From Hassallia byssoidea VB512170 (GTDB lineage: Bacteria > Cyanobacteriota > Cyanobacteriia > Cyanobacteriales > Nostocaceae), in assembly GCF_000817785.2 (NCBI RefSeq), contig NZ_JTCM02000034.1, positions 1-58,917 on the forward strand: a DNA stretch of 58,917 nt. The letters are read 5' to 3'. Each line of letters starts with the position of its first letter. Within the stretch, counting starts at the first letter, position 1. Positions 6,154 to 15,081 of the stretch are shown piece by piece. The notes beneath the pieces are model-generated. The model was not told where the DNA came from, did no database searches, and worked only from the letters and a program-made list of their open reading frames with translations. The translations under genes were made by a program, and so were the position numbers.

Positions 6154-7560
6154 TTACAGTTGCTTCACCTCAGAAACCAACTTCGCCACCATATCCTTAG
6201 CGCTACCAAACAGCATCGTAGTCTTATCCTTGTAGAACAACTCATTATCTACACCGGCAAAACCCGTACTCATACCGCGCTTAATCACAATCGTCTGCTT
6301 TGCCCGATCCACTTCTAAAATCGGCATACCATAAATCGGGCTATTTGCATCACTCCGCGCTGCCGGATTTACTACATCATTTGCCCCAATTACTAAAGCC
6401 ACATCCGCTTGCTCAAACTGAGGATTAATATCCTCCATGTCGTGAAGCTGAGTATAAGGCACATTCGCCTCAGCTAACAACACATTCATATGTCCCGGCA
6501 TTCTCCCAGCAACCGGGTGAATCGCATACTTAACATCAACACCCATGCGCTCAAGTTGATCTGCCAATTCGCGCACGCTATGCTGTGCTTGAGCAACCGC
6601 CATCCCATATCCAGGTACAATTACCACAGAACGAGCATAACCCAACATCATCGCGCCTTCTTCCGGATCGATGCTGCGGACAGTTTGGTCGATCGCACTA
6701 CCACCACCAGCACCACCACCAGACGCAGACGCTGAACCAAAAGCACTGAAAAGCACACTAAATAAAGAGCGGTTCATTGCCTTACACATAATCTCAGTAA
6801 GGATTAAACCAGATGCTCCCACCAAAGCACCAGCGATGATTAACATATTGTTCATCACCACGAAACCCGCAGCAGCCGCAGCGATCCCCGATAACGAGTT
6901 TAACAGGGAAATTACCACAGGCATATCACCGCCACCAATGGGGATGACAAACATCACACCCAGCACCAGAGAAACGGCAACTACTGCCAAGAATACAGGT
7001 AGGTTGTAGGGTGAGACAATTAAATAAGCACTGCCTGCTATATAAGCACCCAGAAGCAAAAGGTTAAACGGTTGCTGCAACGGAAACGTAATTGGAGAAC
7101 CGCTAATTAAACCTTGCAATTTGGCAAATGCGAGAAAACTACCGGTGAAAGTCACACCACCAATCAACACATCTGCCAGCATCGAGATGTTGACATCTAG
7201 GGGTATTGCTTCACCGTGTTGCAACAACCGCCAAAATTCCGCAACAGCAACCAGGGCAGAAGCCGCACCACCCAAACCGTTGAGTAAACCCACCATTTGG
7301 GGCATTTCCGTCATTTGGACTTTGTAAGCAACGATCGCCCCAATTACCGAGCCGATCGCCAAACCTAACAAAATCATCTCATAGTTCAACACATGCCGAT
7401 CCAGCAGCGTTGCCACAATCGCCAGCAACATACCCACCGCTGCAATCACATTACCATTCCGCGCTGTCGCAGGTGAACCCAGCTTTTTCAAACCGAGAAT
7501 AAATAAGGATGCAGCAACCAAGTACACAAGCTGAATCCCAGTTGGAAGAAAATCGCTCAT
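6154..7560 (-). CDS. pntB: NAD(P) transhydrogenase subunit beta
   Basis: A 468-residue membrane protein matching PntB. Residues 1 to about 270 form many hydrophobic helices (proton channel, domain II), including a Gly/Ser-rich linker GSASASGGGAGGGSA. The C-terminal 180 residues are the NADP(H)-binding domain III, with VPGYGMAVAQAQH, AIHPVAGRMPGHMNVLLAEA, and ALVIGANDVVNPAARSD. With PntA it couples proton movement to hydride transfer from NADH to NADP+ and sits in the membrane. Third gene of the operon pntA1-pntA2-pntB, separated from pntA2 by a repeat array. Length is normal. Confidence 0.96.
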   Translation of the reverse strand: MSDFLPTGIQLVYLVAASLFILGLKKLGSPATARNGNVIAAVGMLLAIVATLLDRHVLNYEMILLGLAIGSVIGAIVAYKVQMTEMPQMVGLLNGLGGAASALVAVAEFWRLLQHGEAIPLDVNISMLADVLIGGVTFTGSFLAFAKLQGLISGSPITFPLQQPFNLLLLGAYIAGSAYLIVSPYNLPVFLAVVAVSLVLGVMFVIPIGGGDMPVVISLLNSLSGIAAAAAGFVVMNNMLIIAGALVGASGLILTEIMCKAMNRSLFSVLFSAFGSASASGGGAGGGSAIDQTVRSIDPEEGAMMLGYARSVVIVPGYGMAVAQAQHSVRELADQLERMGVDVKYAIHPVAGRMPGHMNVLLAEANVPYTQLHDMEDINPQFEQADVALVIGANDVVNPAARSDANSPIYGMPILEVDRAKQTIVIKRGMSTGFAGVDNELFYKDKTTMLFGSAKDMVAKLVSEVKQL

Positions 7561-7565
7561 AATCA

Positions 7566-7681
7566 GTGGTAGTTCGTTGTTGGTTGATAGTTGATAGTTG
7601 TTGGTTGATAGTTGATAGTTGTTGGTTGATAGTTGATAGTTGTTGGTTGCTAACCACTATCTACTAACCACTAACCACTAA
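7566..7681. repeat. Short tandem repeat array (GTTGGTTGATAGTTGATA type)
   Basis: Several tandem copies of a GTTGATAGTTGTTGGTTGATA-like unit, followed by CACTAACCACTAACC-type units of partly opposite sense, so the transcript can fold. It lies between pntA2 and pntB. The same family occurs at 10524-10612, 42466-42625 and 51082-51210. Confidence 0.8.
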
Positions 7682-7968
7682 CCATTTGCCTTTTTCTTGA
7701 ACATTTGCAACATGCGATCGGTGACGAGGAAACCACCCACCACGTTAACCATTGCCAATACCACAGCAATCAAACCGAGAATTACCGAAAGATTCGTCTC
7801 TCTCGCACCACTAGCCACAATTGCCCCAAGTACCGCAATTCCCGAAATAGCATTTGAGCCTGACATTAAGGGTGTGTGTAGCGTTGGCGGTATTTTGTTG
7901 ATGATTTCAAAGCCGGTAAATGATGCGAGAACGAATACAAATAAAGCTGCAATTAATGCTTCTGTCAT
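7678..7968 (-). CDS. pntA2: NAD(P) transhydrogenase subunit alpha part 2 (membrane domain)
   Basis: A 96-residue protein starting MTEALIAALFVFVLASFTGF with three to four hydrophobic helices; it contains PPTLHTPLMSGSNAISGIAV, the conserved signature of the PntA membrane domain. In cyanobacteria PntA is split into a soluble NAD-binding part and this membrane part, which completes the proton channel with PntB. The frame is open upstream into the repeat array, but ATG 7968 is the family start; the extra N-terminal codons are repeat sequence. Located between pntA1 and pntB. Confidence 0.94.
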   Translation of the reverse strand: MTEALIAALFVFVLASFTGFEIINKIPPTLHTPLMSGSNAISGIAVLGAIVASGARETNLSVILGLIAVVLAMVNVVGGFLVTDRMLQMFKKKANG

Positions 7969-7979
7969 CAATGAAAAAC

Positions 7980-8084
7980 TCCGTTTGCGAATTGCGAATT
8001 GCGAATTGCGAATTGAGAATTGGTAATGGGTAATTGGTAATTGGTAATTGTTCTTTCTCCCCATTACCTATTACCCATTACCTA
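7980..8084. repeat. Heptamer tandem repeats between pntA1 and pntA2
   Basis: GCGAATT units followed by GGGTAATTGGTAATT units, then ATTACCC/ATTACCT units of opposite sense. The two halves can pair into a long hairpin in the pnt transcript. This is the classic short tandemly repeated repeat of cyanobacteria. Confidence 0.85.
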
Positions 8085-9245
8085 TTACCGAACACTGCTA
8101 AAAGCTTGTAGCGCATCTTGCACCCGTGAGTTACGAATTTCGCCTGCGTGGGTAATACAAGCTGCATCAACGATGTCGTCAGCAAAGTTCACCTGTAATG
8201 CTTTGTCTTTAATCAGCAATTGCATCAAAGATGTAACATTTTTCGCGTACAATTGGCTGGCGTGGACTGGCATTGATGATGGTAGATTAATCGGACCGAT
8301 GATAGTAACGCCATTCCAGACAATATCTTTGCCGGGATCGGTGCAAGCACAATTACCACCTTGTTCGGCAGCGATATCGACAATTACTGAACCTGGTTTC
8401 ATTTGCGCTACCATTTCTTCAGTTACCAGTAGCGGTGCTTTTTTCCCTGGAACTTGAGCGGTAGTAATGACGATATCCGCGTTTTTGACGTGTTCGGTGA
8501 CAACTTCTTGGGTGCGCTGTTTGCTAGCTTCGGAAATTTCTTTAGCGTAACCACCAGCGGCAACGGTTTCTTCTTCGAGTTTGACTTCGACGAATTTCGC
8601 GCCTAAGCTTTGCACTTCTTCTTTCACCGCAGGACGAATATCAAAAGCTTCGACAACCGATCCCAAACGTCTAGCGGTGGCGATCGCTTGCAATCCTGCT
8701 ACACCTGCCCCCATAATAAATACTTTCGCCGGTGCGATCGTACCTGCTGCTGTCGTCAGCATTGGGAAGTATTTTGGTAACGCCGCTGCACCAATTAATA
8801 CCGCTTTATATCCCGCGATTGACGCTTGCGAAGATAAAGCATCCATGCTTTGTGCCCTGGTAGTACGGGGGATCATCTCCATACTCAAAGCTGTGACTTT
8901 GCGATTTGCTAGTTGCTGCGCTACTACCGGGTTTCCTAAAGGATTGAGAAAGCTAATTAATACAGCTCCCTCATGAAGTAAATCAACTTCTGAACGTCCA
9001 TCTTCTCGCTCTTGCGGTGGACTTACCTTAAGCAAAATATCTGCTTCACCCCATAAAGTCGCACTATCCGCGATAATTTTCGCTCCTGCTGCTTCATAAG
9101 CGCTATCAGCGAAAAATGCTCGCTCACCCGCACCCGCTTCTACCCATATTTCCAAGCCTTGTTTTACCAATCGGGCTACGGTATCGGGAATTAATGCTAC
9201 ACGACGTTCACAAACTTCTATTTCTTTAGCAACCGCTATTTTCAT
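8085..9245 (-). CDS. pntA1: NAD(P) transhydrogenase subunit alpha part 1 (NAD-binding)
   Basis: A 386-residue soluble protein matching the alanine dehydrogenase/PntA family. Seen are MKIAVAKEIEVCERRVALIP at the N terminus, SFLNPLGNPVVAQQLA, RTTRAQSMDALSSQASIAGY, and the NAD-binding motif GAGVAGLQAIATARRLG. It binds NADH and passes hydride to NADP+ held by PntB. Start ATG 9245 is preceded by AGGAG at good spacing; the open frame extends 37 codons further upstream without support. First gene of the operon. Its last codons abut the heptamer array before pntA2. Confidence 0.96.
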   Translation of the reverse strand: MKIAVAKEIEVCERRVALIPDTVARLVKQGLEIWVEAGAGERAFFADSAYEAAGAKIIADSATLWGEADILLKVSPPQEREDGRSEVDLLHEGAVLISFLNPLGNPVVAQQLANRKVTALSMEMIPRTTRAQSMDALSSQASIAGYKAVLIGAAALPKYFPMLTTAAGTIAPAKVFIMGAGVAGLQAIATARRLGSVVEAFDIRPAVKEEVQSLGAKFVEVKLEEETVAAGGYAKEISEASKQRTQEVVTEHVKNADIVITTAQVPGKKAPLLVTEEMVAQMKPGSVIVDIAAEQGGNCACTDPGKDIVWNGVTIIGPINLPSSMPVHASQLYAKNVTSLMQLLIKDKALQVNFADDIVDAACITHAGEIRNSRVQDALQAFSSVR

Positions 9246-10009
9246 GAAATCTCCTTGAAAGAAATACCTATTGTCTGCAAGATGTGCAAAGTTTTGCCAA
9301 TTTCCGGATTTAGCGCAGGAGATAGCAAGTGTGTTCAGGCTATCAGCTATTGTCAAGCATAGGAAGGAGCCTTTGCACTTGGGGAATCGCAGATGTCATC
9401 ATTTCAGGCAATTGCATTCATAGCTACATACTGCACATCCTATGTTGAACCCTTAATTTTGCATCTTTGTCTTCAACTTCTTTTAGGCATTGAAAAATTT
9501 TTGTATTTTTTCTTTACATTGTGGAAGATTCATTATATTCTCTTAACTTGCTTATTCTCCTGAAAAATCTGAATCCTTCCAGCTTGCAGTAAAGTTTATC
9601 AACCATGAATTTAGCGCAAATCAACAGGCGATCGCTCTCTTAGTCAATCAACTTTTATCACAAACTTCTTTATTTTAGACACACTTCTACATATTTAGAA
9701 ACACAATCAACTTAAGAGAGCGTGTTTTCCATAGAATTCAAACTCAACTCGTAATGACTCGCTTTGAGCAACCAAGCATAAGCGAAATCAAACATGACAA
9801 TCTCCGAAATAACCCGGAAAAGTCTTTATATATCAAGTGAAGCAGCTTACTGTGATATTTTGATTTTCCGGCAGTTGACGTTTCTTGTTCCGGCACTTTT
9901 GGTTGCCAATTAACGTCCATTGTCATCAAGTCAGTAGTAAAGTTTAGTTAAGAACAATAACGCCCAGTTATTTAGATAAAAGACTTATATCTGTCAGAGG
10001 AGCCTAACA
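9246..10009. other. Long intergenic region between pntA1 and the DUF2808 gene
   Basis: This A+T-rich stretch separates divergent genes and must hold both promoters. I see no tRNA or convincing small gene; the short frame on the minus strand at 9744-9929 has no recognisable features. AGGAG lies just before ATG 10010. Confidence 0.5.
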
Positions 10010-10522
10010 ATGCGACGTTTACTTTCGGCTTTAGCCGTGACTGGCTGTTTGGTGACTGGGCTGCCAGCCGTCACCTTGGCACAGAGCTTACCTGGATTTA
10101 CACTCTTTAGCGGGATTGAAGGCAAAAACCAGCTGCCTTTCCGGTTAGATTTTGGCGGTCAAACAAATGGATGGGATCGCTATAATCTGAGAATTCCCGC
10201 CAAAAAGATGAAATTGGCAGTGGCTCAATTCGTCGTTAACTATCCAAATTATTACAAAGGGACTTTTGACCCCAAAAAAATTAACGTACTCGTCAATAAC
10301 AAAAAAGTTGCCGTATCTGAGGTGAAGTGGGATAAAGAAGGACGGGTAATTGAAATCTTCCCAGAAGAGCCAGTTCCCGCAGGTACTAACGTTGTCTTGG
10401 AATTGTCTAACGTCCAAAACCCAGCCTTCGGTGGCACATTTTACTTTAATTGTCAAGTACTCTCCCCAGGCGATGTACCACTACTGCGTTACGTAGGAAC
10501 CTGGATTATCAACGTTAGTTAG
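10010..10522 (+). CDS. DUF2808 domain-containing secreted protein
   Basis: A 170-residue protein with a signal peptide (MRRLLSALAVTGCLVTGLPA, likely cut after LAQ near residue 25). The mature part is a DUF2808 domain: YNLRIPAKKMKLAVAQFVVN, the pairing of FDPKKINV with a basic segment, IEIFPEEPVPAGTNVVLELS and FGGTFYFNCQVLSPGDVPL. DUF2808 proteins are widespread in cyanobacteria and exported; their role is unknown, with an envelope function presumed. A good AGGAG ribosome site precedes the start. It stands alone, followed by a repeat array and then rpmH. Confidence 0.88.
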   Translation: MRRLLSALAVTGCLVTGLPAVTLAQSLPGFTLFSGIEGKNQLPFRLDFGGQTNGWDRYNLRIPAKKMKLAVAQFVVNYPNYYKGTFDPKKINVLVNNKKVAVSEVKWDKEGRVIEIFPEEPVPAGTNVVLELSNVQNPAFGGTFYFNCQVLSPGDVPLLRYVGTWIINVS

Positions 10523-10523
10523 G

Positions 10524-10612
10524 GGACTGGATAGTGGTTAGTGGATAGTGGATAGTGGTTAGTGGATAACTCTTAACCGTCAACCAACAACCAACAACTA
10601 ACCACTAACAAT
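10524..10612. repeat. Short tandem repeats (GGATAGTGGTTAGT type) after the DUF2808 gene
   Basis: Units such as GTGGTTAGTGGATA are followed by CAACCAACAACTAACCACTA units of opposite sense, which can form a hairpin between the DUF2808 gene and rpmH. Same family as 7566-7681. Confidence 0.8.
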
Positions 10613-10673
10613 CCCCATTATGTGGTAAAATACCAGATTGTGACTTTTGATAGAAGCCTAAGAGGAGAACAGT

Positions 10674-10808
10674 ATGCAGAGAACTTTGGGTGGCACTAGC
10701 CGTAAGAGAAAAAGAACTTCTGGATTTCGTGCCAGGATGCGGACACCGGATGGAAGAAACGTGATCCGGGCTAGGAGACAAAAGGGGCGTCATCGTTTGA
10801 GCGTTTAG
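10674..10808 (+). CDS. rpmH: 50S ribosomal protein L34
   Basis: A 44-residue, very basic protein: [20 protein letters not shown], then [20 protein letters not shown] and RLSV. This matches cyanobacterial L34 end to end, including the GFRARM and GR.VI.ARR.KGR blocks. L34 is a small protein of the large ribosomal subunit. AGAGGAG lies six bases ahead of the ATG. rnpA follows after 27 bases, the near-universal bacterial order. Confidence 0.97.
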   Translation: MQRTLGGTSRKRKRTSGFRARMRTPDGRNVIRARRQKGRHRLSV

Positions 10809-10835
10809 GGTATTTGAAGGCGATCGCATTTATCT

Positions 10836-11252
10836 GTGGCTTTACCTAAAGCAAATCGGCTAAAATCACGCAAAGATTTCCAGGCAGTCTTCCGAGAAGG
10901 AACTCGTCGTCATGGTTCTTATTTAACATTGAGAGCCTTACGACCGTCATCTTCAAGAGTGCCTTATGAGGATGTTGCCGCGACAACTACACAACCGACT
11001 GATTCGGCAAATCCTGTCAGCACCCGCATTGGCATTTCGATTAGCACCAAAGTCAGCAAACGGGCAGTAGTTCGCAATCGGCTCAAAAGGCAGATTGCAG
11101 CGGCTTTGCATAAATTATTGCCCAAATTATTACCGGGATGGCGACTAGTAGTAATTGTCAAACCAACAGCCGCACAAGAGTGCGTAAGAGAACAATTTCT
11201 GCAAGAATTAGAGCAGTTGTTGGCACAAGCTGAGGTATTAAATGGGTATTAA
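10836..11252 (+). CDS. rnpA: Ribonuclease P protein component
   Basis: A 138-residue basic protein starting at GTG 10836: MALPKANRLKSRKDFQAVFR, with the RnpA hallmark AVVRNRLKRQ in the RNR region that contacts the RNA subunit. RnpA binds the catalytic RNA and helps mature tRNA 5' ends. A Thr/Ser/Pro-rich insertion (about residues 36-62) separates the first strands, as in many cyanobacterial copies. The gene lies between rpmH and a PH-domain gene whose start overlaps its last 11 bases, so translation is probably coupled. Confidence 0.95.
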   Translation: MALPKANRLKSRKDFQAVFREGTRRHGSYLTLRALRPSSSRVPYEDVAATTTQPTDSANPVSTRIGISISTKVSKRAVVRNRLKRQIAAALHKLLPKLLPGWRLVVIVKPTAAQECVREQFLQELEQLLAQAEVLNGY

Positions 11253-11634
11253 AGAAGATGTTTATTATGAAGGTGGTCCCCATATCGGGGATTTAATTAT
11301 AAACGTGCTGATTGGGCTAACAGTTGTGGGTTTACCATTGACAGTCGGGGCAATTGTCCGAGCATTGTGGCTGCGCTACCGCATCACCGATCGCCGAGTG
11401 ACACTAACAGGAGGTTGGAGAGGACGCGATCGCACCGACGTAATATACTCAGAAATTGTCAAAGTAGTCAAGGTTCCCCGTGGCATTGGCATGTGGGGAG
11501 ATATGGTGCTAACTCTTAGAAACGGTAGTCGCTTGGAAATGCGAGCAGTTCCCAAATTTCGGGAAACCTACGACTACATTTTAGAAAGAATTGCCGCCAA
11601 AAATCCTAACTTTACTGGCACTGTTAACAATTAA
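11242..11634 (+). CDS. PH-domain (bPH2/DUF304-like) membrane protein
   Basis: A 130-residue protein. Residues about 17-45 are hydrophobic (INVLIGLTVVGLPLTVGAIV), then LWLRYRITDRRVTLTGGWRG starts a bacterial PH-like domain, with DVIYSEIVKVVKVPRGIGMW and GDMVLTLRNGSRLEMRAVP completing it. Such proteins conserve this site between rnpA and yidC in cyanobacteria; the role is not known to me but the setting hints at membrane-protein biogenesis. ATG 11242 overlaps the end of rnpA. A G-rich minisatellite separates it from yidC. Confidence 0.82.
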   Translation: MGIKEDVYYEGGPHIGDLIINVLIGLTVVGLPLTVGAIVRALWLRYRITDRRVTLTGGWRGRDRTDVIYSEIVKVVKVPRGIGMWGDMVLTLRNGSRLEMRAVPKFRETYDYILERIAAKNPNFTGTVNN

Positions 11635-11635
11635 C

Positions 11636-11815
11636 GGGGAGAGGGGGAGACAAGGAGACAAGGAGGACAAGGGGGACAAGGGGGACAAGGGGGACAAGGG
11701 GGACAAGGGGGACAAGGAGGACAAGGAGGACAAGGAAAAATTTCTCCCTTGTCCCCCCCTCCCCCCATCCCCCCCTCTCCCTTGTCCCCCCATCTCCCCA
11801 TCTCCCCCCTTGTGC
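11636..11815. repeat. GGGGGACAA minisatellite with inverted second half
   Basis: About nine units of GGGGGACAA/GGAGGACAA run from 11650 to 11740, followed by CCTTGTCCCCCC-type units of the opposite sense to 11812. The halves are complementary and can form a long hairpin. The G-runs could also form quadruplexes. A second array of this type is at 38373-38600. Confidence 0.85.
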
Positions 11816-11918
11816 GGCTATCCGTAGTGGAATATCGCCGCACGTCTATGATGATGAGCGATAAAAGCGATAAATTAGATTCAGTCAATTTACAGTAACT
11901 CAGGTTGAATTCACAATA

Positions 11919-13064
11919 ATGGATTTTGGTATCGGCTTTCTCTCGAACAACGTGATGCTGCCAATCATAGACTTGTTCTATGGAATTGTGCCTAGTTATG
12001 GATTGGCGATCGTTGCTTTGACATTGATAGTCCGCTTTGCGCTCTATCCCCTGAGTGCTGGTTCAATTCGCAACATGCGGAAAATGCGGATTGTACAACC
12101 TCTGATGCAAAAGCGAATGGCGGAAATCAAAGAGCGTTTTAAGGACGATCCGCAAAAGCAGCAAGAAGAAATGGTGAACGTCCAAAAAGAATTTGGCAAC
12201 CCACTAGCAGGATGTTTTCCATTGCTAGTGCAAATGCCAGTTTTATTGGCGTTGTTTGCTACTTTGAGGGGTTCACCTTTTGCAGGTGCGAACTATAACG
12301 TTAACTTGCAAATCCTTCCTGCCGATCAAGTAGAAAGAATTCAACCTCAAGCCTTTGCCACTCCTCCCCAAAACATTTACGTAGCCGATGGCGAACACGT
12401 CAAAGTAACTGCCATACTGCCGGCTGGTAACAAATTATCGGTGGGAGAACACACCAAGATACAATATCAAACTCTTGAGGGCAAGCCATTTGAGGCAGTT
12501 ACAGCAGAACACCCGCAAACTAAGTTAGTTCCGGAATGGAAAATAACTAAAGGTGAAGATAGGATAAAAATTGATGCTGAAGGCAACGTAGAAGCCTTAC
12601 AGCCGGGAGATGTCACCATTCAAGGAACGATTCCCGGACTAGCGGCAAATAAAGGATTTCTATTCATTGATGCCTTAGGCAGAGTAGGCGCAACCGATCC
12701 AGATGGCACAGTCCACTGGGATATCGTCGCTATGATCGTATTCTTTGGAATCAGCCTTTATGTTAGCCAAATGCTTTCTGGGCAAAATTCCAGTGGTGGC
12801 AACCCGCAGCAAGACACGGTAAATAAAATCACTCCAGTTATCTTTTCTGGGATGTTTTTATTCTTTCCTCTGCCTGCCGGGGTGCTGATGTATATGGTGA
12901 TTGGTAATATTTTCCAGACATTGCAAACCTATATACTTTCCCGCGAACCGCTACCAGAGGAACTACAAAAAATCGTAGAATCTGAGAAAAAACAGGAAGA
13001 AAGCGCCGGACAAAAAGCGCTGCCCTTTGAGCCAAAAAGTTCTAAGAAAAAGGCTACAGGTTGA
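11919..13064 (+). CDS. yidC: Membrane protein insertase YidC/Oxa1
   Basis: A 381-residue protein of the YidC/Oxa1/Alb3 family that inserts proteins into the plasma and thylakoid membranes. The first hydrophobic segment leads into [20 protein letters not shown], with the conserved arginine of the hydrophilic groove in LIVRFALYP; a helical cytoplasmic hairpin follows ([20 protein letters not shown]), then [20 protein letters not shown]. Residues about 125-245 form an exported insert before the last helices ([20 protein letters not shown] and [20 protein letters not shown]). The tail is basic. The stop codon overlaps the start of the R3H gene. Confidence 0.95.
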   Translation: MDFGIGFLSNNVMLPIIDLFYGIVPSYGLAIVALTLIVRFALYPLSAGSIRNMRKMRIVQPLMQKRMAEIKERFKDDPQKQQEEMVNVQKEFGNPLAGCFPLLVQMPVLLALFATLRGSPFAGANYNVNLQILPADQVERIQPQAFATPPQNIYVADGEHVKVTAILPAGNKLSVGEHTKIQYQTLEGKPFEAVTAEHPQTKLVPEWKITKGEDRIKIDAEGNVEALQPGDVTIQGTIPGLAANKGFLFIDALGRVGATDPDGTVHWDIVAMIVFFGISLYVSQMLSGQNSSGGNPQQDTVNKITPVIFSGMFLFFPLPAGVLMYMVIGNIFQTLQTYILSREPLPEELQKIVESEKKQEESAGQKALPFEPKSSKKKATG

Positions 13065-13582
13065 TGAAAGCAGCAGAACCAATGCAACGCGGTCAGCAGT
13101 GGTTAAAAACACTGCTGCACATAACTGGTGTAAATGCTGAGATTCAGGGTGGAATAGAAACCACTCAAGGTCAGGATGGGGAGTTTCAAGAACTTGATAA
13201 CTACTGGTTGACAATTGATGAAAGCAATTTAACACCAGAACAAATTCGGATCTTAATTGGCACTGATGGCTCAGTACTAGACGCGATTCAGTATTTAGCT
13301 AACTCCGTCCTCAACTTGAACCAATCAGAGGATCGGCAAGCCTCGTACACAATCGAGTTGAACGGCTACCGCGTCAAAAGACAAGCGGAAATTCGTCATT
13401 TGGCTTTATCTGCGGCTGAAGAAGCGCGTGCTACTGGTAGAGAAGTGGAAATTAAATCTTTAAGTTCCGCCGAACGTCGTCAAATCCACACTTTTTTTCA
13501 GGATTTTAGTGATTTGGAAACCTACAGCCGAGGCAAAGAACCGCATCGTTTGCTTGTGGTGCGTCCAGCTCGTTTGGAATAA
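13064..13582 (+). CDS. jag: Jag/KhpB-type R3H and KH RNA-binding protein
   Basis: A 172-residue protein from ATG 13064, one base into the yidC stop (TGATG coupling). The middle has a KH-like segment, LIGTDGSVLDAIQYLANSVL, and the C-terminal third an R3H domain, KRQAEIRHLALSAAEEARAT then LSSAERRQIHTFFQD. The order yidC-jag is conserved in many bacteria; KhpB/Jag binds RNA and links to cell growth and division. The Jag_N domain of Firmicutes proteins is absent. A later ATG at 13082 is possible. Confidence 0.88.
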   Translation: MKAAEPMQRGQQWLKTLLHITGVNAEIQGGIETTQGQDGEFQELDNYWLTIDESNLTPEQIRILIGTDGSVLDAIQYLANSVLNLNQSEDRQASYTIELNGYRVKRQAEIRHLALSAAEEARATGREVEIKSLSSAERRQIHTFFQDFSDLETYSRGKEPHRLLVVRPARLE

Positions 13583-13775
13583 TTTTATTTCCAAATCTTG
13601 GCTGTGGTTTATTAAACTCATGATTGATTTTTGATTGGACGCGAAAAACATCGCGTCTTTAATAATAAATTTCGGAAAACCGTAAATAGTTGCGATCGCA
13701 CGCGCATATAGTAAAAGCTAAACTAAATAATGTAAAATCAGCACAAATGCTGATAATGATAACTTTTCGTTCTTG

Positions 13776-14297
13776 ATGTCTCACAATCCTATGGACGCGA
13801 TTTACATTCCGCAGCTAACTAAAGCCCCGGAGCGGACAGAGGAGATTCAGGTTAAAGAATTTCTGCCCGGTTTAGAAACGTTGACACCAGTTCGCGGTAA
13901 CATCCGCGTCCAGCATCTAGGAAATTACCTGCAAGTGTCCGGTCAAGCAGAAGCAATTATTACCTGTACCTGTAACCGCTGCTTGCAAAACTACAATCAT
14001 CGAGTGCTGCTTGATACAAAAGAAATTATTTGGTTAGATGAATCCGCTAATGAAACAGAAGACTTGCCTTTAGAGCGAGAAGTACCTATGGAGGATTTGC
14101 TAGAAACTTTATCGCCAGAGGGATATTTTTATCCTAGTGAATGGCTGTACGAGCAAATGTGTTTAGCAATACCTCAGCGTCAGTTGTGCGATAAGAACTG
14201 TCCGGGTATTATTCCAAGTACTGCTAGTAGCTCGGAAAAACCAGTAGATCGGCGCTGGGCTGGGTTAGAGGCTTTGAAGAAAGAGCTTCCGGGATAG
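13776..14297 (+). CDS. YceD family (DUF177) protein
   Basis: A 173-residue acidic protein with the DUF177/YceD pattern: VKEFLPGLETLTPVRGNIRV, then a strand pair ending in a cysteine cluster ITCTCNRCLQ, the acidic stretch LDESANETEDLPLEREVPME, and a second cluster LCDKNCPG. The Cys pairs may bind metal. In other bacteria and plants YceD is tied to 23S rRNA accumulation and sits before rpmF; rpmF is not adjacent here. ATG 13776 and ATG 13791 (MDAIYIPQL) both lack a clear ribosome site; homologues I recall favour the second. Confidence 0.88.
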   Translation: MSHNPMDAIYIPQLTKAPERTEEIQVKEFLPGLETLTPVRGNIRVQHLGNYLQVSGQAEAIITCTCNRCLQNYNHRVLLDTKEIIWLDESANETEDLPLEREVPMEDLLETLSPEGYFYPSEWLYEQMCLAIPQRQLCDKNCPGIIPSTASSSEKPVDRRWAGLEALKKELPG

Positions 14298-14309
14298 GTT
14301 CGCACATTC

Positions 14310-14660
14310 CCACGCCCGCAGCCACCGAAGCCTGGACACCAGGTGCTTCAAGTCGGCAAAGCCGGACGCCAGATGCCTCAAGTCGGGAAACCCGCCCACG
14401 GCACTGGCGCAGCAACGCACTGGCTCGGCTAAACGAACGAAGCCCGCCTAGCCTTCGGCTTCTGCGAAGCAGTACGCGGGCTAGTTATTCTCGTTCCCAG
14501 CTTGTAGGGTGCGTTACTGCGTTAACGCACCATATTCTCGTTTATCGTTTTAGTCTCTGGCTGGGAACGCCTTGCTGGAGGGCTGCTGCCTCCACAGATT
14601 CTATGATATGTCAGACAGCAACCCTCACTTATAGCATTTCCAGTCTGAGACTGGGAACGA
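14310..14660. repeat. Composite dispersed-repeat region
   Basis: Two repeat types are joined. 14325-14430 holds tandem variants of CTTCAAGTCGGGAAACCCGCC with GCACTGGCTC-like ends, also seen at 16451, 19340, 38467 and 55647. 14480-14660 has TCTCGTTCCCAGC, a GTAGGGTGCGTTACTGCG block and the hairpin CCAGTCTGAGACTGG (14640-14654). No gene is seen. Confidence 0.75.
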
Positions 14661-14675
14661 GAAGTTGGGTGGGGT

Positions 14676-14978
14676 TCAAGATTCACCTTCAGTGTTGCGA
14701 TTTTGCAATATATCGAGAATGCGGCTATTTTCAGTTTGTAAACCTCTAATTTCTGATTGCATTTGCAGCATATCTGTTCGCATATCTTGCATTTCTATGC
14801 GAATGTCTCTAATTTCCGCCACAACAGTATCAAAATTGCCCTGCATAGTCTGAAAATTGCGCTGAATCGTTTCAAAATTGCGTTGATGCTGGGTAACTGT
14901 TTCCAGAAGAGCGCTAACTGCTAAACGCATGTCAATTAGCTGATCTTCCATTCGGTTGATGCGATCGCCTTCTGTCAT
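14676..14978 (-). CDS. Coiled-coil protein of unknown function
   Basis: A protein of 100 residues from ATG 14978 (MTEGDRINRMEDQLIDMRLA). Nearly the whole chain is a predicted coiled coil with repeating Met/Ile/Leu heptads and 11-residue variations (FETIQRNFQTMQGNFDT; IRIEMQDMRTDMLQMQSEIR). Short coiled-coil proteins of this build are common in cyanobacteria, often near putative nuclease genes; no function is known to me. The frame is open 22 codons further upstream without support. No catalytic motif is visible. Confidence 0.6.
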   Translation of the reverse strand: MTEGDRINRMEDQLIDMRLAVSALLETVTQHQRNFETIQRNFQTMQGNFDTVVAEIRDIRIEMQDMRTDMLQMQSEIRGLQTENSRILDILQNRNTEGES

Positions 14979-15081
14979 AAGTTGATTTGTTAAGCTGGCA
15001 TGGGGATACTTTAATTTTAATTTTGGTAGCCTTTGTACGCACAACGCCGCACCGTTCAGGATGTCGGTTATTTAACAGCCG

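Noticed and set aside
10145-10456. Minus-strand ORFs inside the DUF2808 gene
   Set aside because: The plus strand carries a signal peptide, ribosome site and a known domain; the antisense frames have none.
11591-11827. A collagen-like Gly-Asp-Lys repeat ORF on the plus strand and Leu/Ser/Pro-repeat ORFs on the minus strand
   Set aside because: All are translations of the GGGGGACAA minisatellite, with no ribosome site or non-repeat domain.
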